In this document: in pieces, positions 62,933 to 64,000 of the stretch | Layout of the letters: each line of letters opens with the position of its first letter | Numbering within the stretch: the first letter of the stretch is position 1 | NCBI RefSeq assembly: GCF_018139145.2 | Contig: NC_059478.1 | Span: 5,332,001 to 5,396,000, forward strand | DNA from: Gymnogyps californianus | Taxonomy: Eukaryota; Chordata; Aves; Accipitriformes; Cathartidae | DNA: 64,000 nucleotides | Reading direction: 5' to 3' | The notes under the pieces: generated by a model | Told to the model about the DNA's origin: nothing | The model's database searches: none | The model's input: only the letters and a program-made list of their open reading frames with translations | Made by a program: the position numbers and the translations under genes

Positions 62933-64000
62933 AGGTCATCTTTATTTGACAGCGATTTTGTACATATAAAGAAGATTAATAATAAGAAAACTTGCGTTTT
63001 TGTTGTTCCAAACATTGACACCTACAGTATAGGTTGGAGGGCTATAGGCAGCTGCAGTGTAGTGCTGTCTCAGTTATTCTTTCCGTGGACCTGACTCTGT
63101 GCCATACCTCTTCTACTCACTGCTTGGATTTCTAACAGAAAGCAGCTTAAGGCAGGGGACAGCTTAACCTTCTTCCATACTGATGGAAAATTATGCTGAG
63201 ACTTTCATAATAAGTTGCTTTTACAGCTTTTTAAGGTTGCCTCTCAGAAAAGCTATTTAAAATCTGTCTTCTCAATAGGACAGTGGCTTCCAGCATGTTC
63301 TGTGCAGTTTTTTTTCCTTTCAAACGCCAGGCAGTGGTACTCACTCAGAACAAGGCATCTGTTTTTTTAATACTGCTAATTGGCATTTGTTTAGCATCTG
63401 GAATTTTGATTCATAACAGCATAATGGCCTTTAAGTGAACATTTCCTTGACGAAACATTTTTTAAGTAGTCTCTTCAGTGGCAGTGGTCAATGAAGGATT
63501 GATTTTAAGGGGCTGACTTGTAAAGTTCAGGAAATTTGCCTTCCTACCTCCTGCTTGTGCACTGGAGGAAAAGATGTATGTTTAAATTTACTGTTGTGTG
63601 AAAAGTAGAATTTCAGTAGTTATAAACATACTCTTTCTCAGGACTAACCACTACATGGGCCAGCATGTGCAACGTGTTTGTTCTGGTTATCTCCCACCAA
63701 GGGGAATAAAGTGGATTCTGCTAATGCTGACATTGCACAGCACAAGGCATACATACAGGGATAAGAGCTCTCGGTGCTTGTCCTTTCTTTTTCTTCCCCA
63801 TTTCCCCAAATATTCTTGTCTGCAGTTAAAACATTAGTCTCCATCTAAGGTTCAGTTGTGTTAATTGCCATTTGACAATTTCCAAGCATATCTGGGAGGA
63901 ATATTGAGAGAGAACGGAAGGGCACGAAAGGTAGGAAAATTGAGATGAGGAAGTGTGTAAGTGTGTCTTCTCACATATAGACAGATGTGTGCTGTTTATA

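Larger units (their letters stand above)
59970..64000 (+). other. RASAL2: RASAL2 intron, 3' part (partial)
   Basis: This intron starts with GTAAGT and runs off the end of the window. It holds a G16 tract at 60055, two CR1 fragments in opposite orientation (61.10-61.79 kb) and a TG microsatellite at 62919. The next RASAL2 exon, expected to begin with GFFSKR in phase 0, was not found here. Confidence 0.85.

Noticed and set aside
1..64000. CRISPR arrays, bacterial operons, phage defence or biosynthetic systems
   Set aside because: The window is a spliced vertebrate gene with CR1 and LTR repeats. No regularly spaced repeats or prokaryotic gene organisation are present.

Overview
The window is vertebrate nuclear DNA and most probably avian. 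It is about 64 kb of AT-leaning, intron-dominated sequence. CR1 LINE fragments are present, one with an intact 3' terminus ending in the bird CR1 motif ATTCTATGA. There is also an LTR-type repeat known to me from bird genomes, and several very old amniote LINE remnants. No bacterial-style gene, operon, CRISPR array, tRNA or rRNA was seen.

One protein-coding gene explains the coding content: RASAL2, a Ras GTPase-activating protein of the SynGAP/DAB2IP family, on the + strand. Three internal coding exons are recognisable by translation, splice signals and matching phases: 10634-10761, 19840-19966 and 59863-59969. Joined in order they read continuously (42 codons, 42 codons plus one base, then 35 codons) and match the N-terminal part of the long RASAL2 isoform. 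They cover the first half of a split PH domain and the Ser/Arg-rich insertion that interrupts it. The upstream first exon(s) and the downstream exons (rest of PH, C2, RasGAP, coiled coil) lie outside the window. The introns are >10.6 kb, 9.1 kb, 39.9 kb and >4.0 kb.

Layout: 1-10633 upstream intron; 10634-10761 exon; 10762-19839 intron, with a 46-bp tandem duplication near 18.05 kb; 19840-19966 exon; 19967-59862 large intron; 59863-59969 exon; 59970-64000 intron with two CR1 copies in opposite orientation. The large intron holds a 62+62-nt imperfect palindrome (22.9 kb), a ~500-bp pure pyrimidine tract (24.65-25.16 kb), a CR1 (25.6-26.2 kb) and an LTR-like repeat (32.7-33.1 kb). It also holds a CpG-dense patch (36.4-36.6 kb), ancient LINE tails (46.7-47.0, 54.2-54.7 and 55.7 kb) and a candidate alternative promoter and first exon (58.6-59.06 kb).

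The most interesting candidate is that alternative first exon. It is CpG-enriched, has a TATA-like box, several upstream ORFs and a well-placed ATG. It ends at a GT donor in exactly the phase needed to join the 59863 exon, and it would give a short isoform starting MGSSCDK that lacks the first half of the PH domain. This is inference and needs transcript evidence. I found nothing in the window that amounts to a new multi-gene system.
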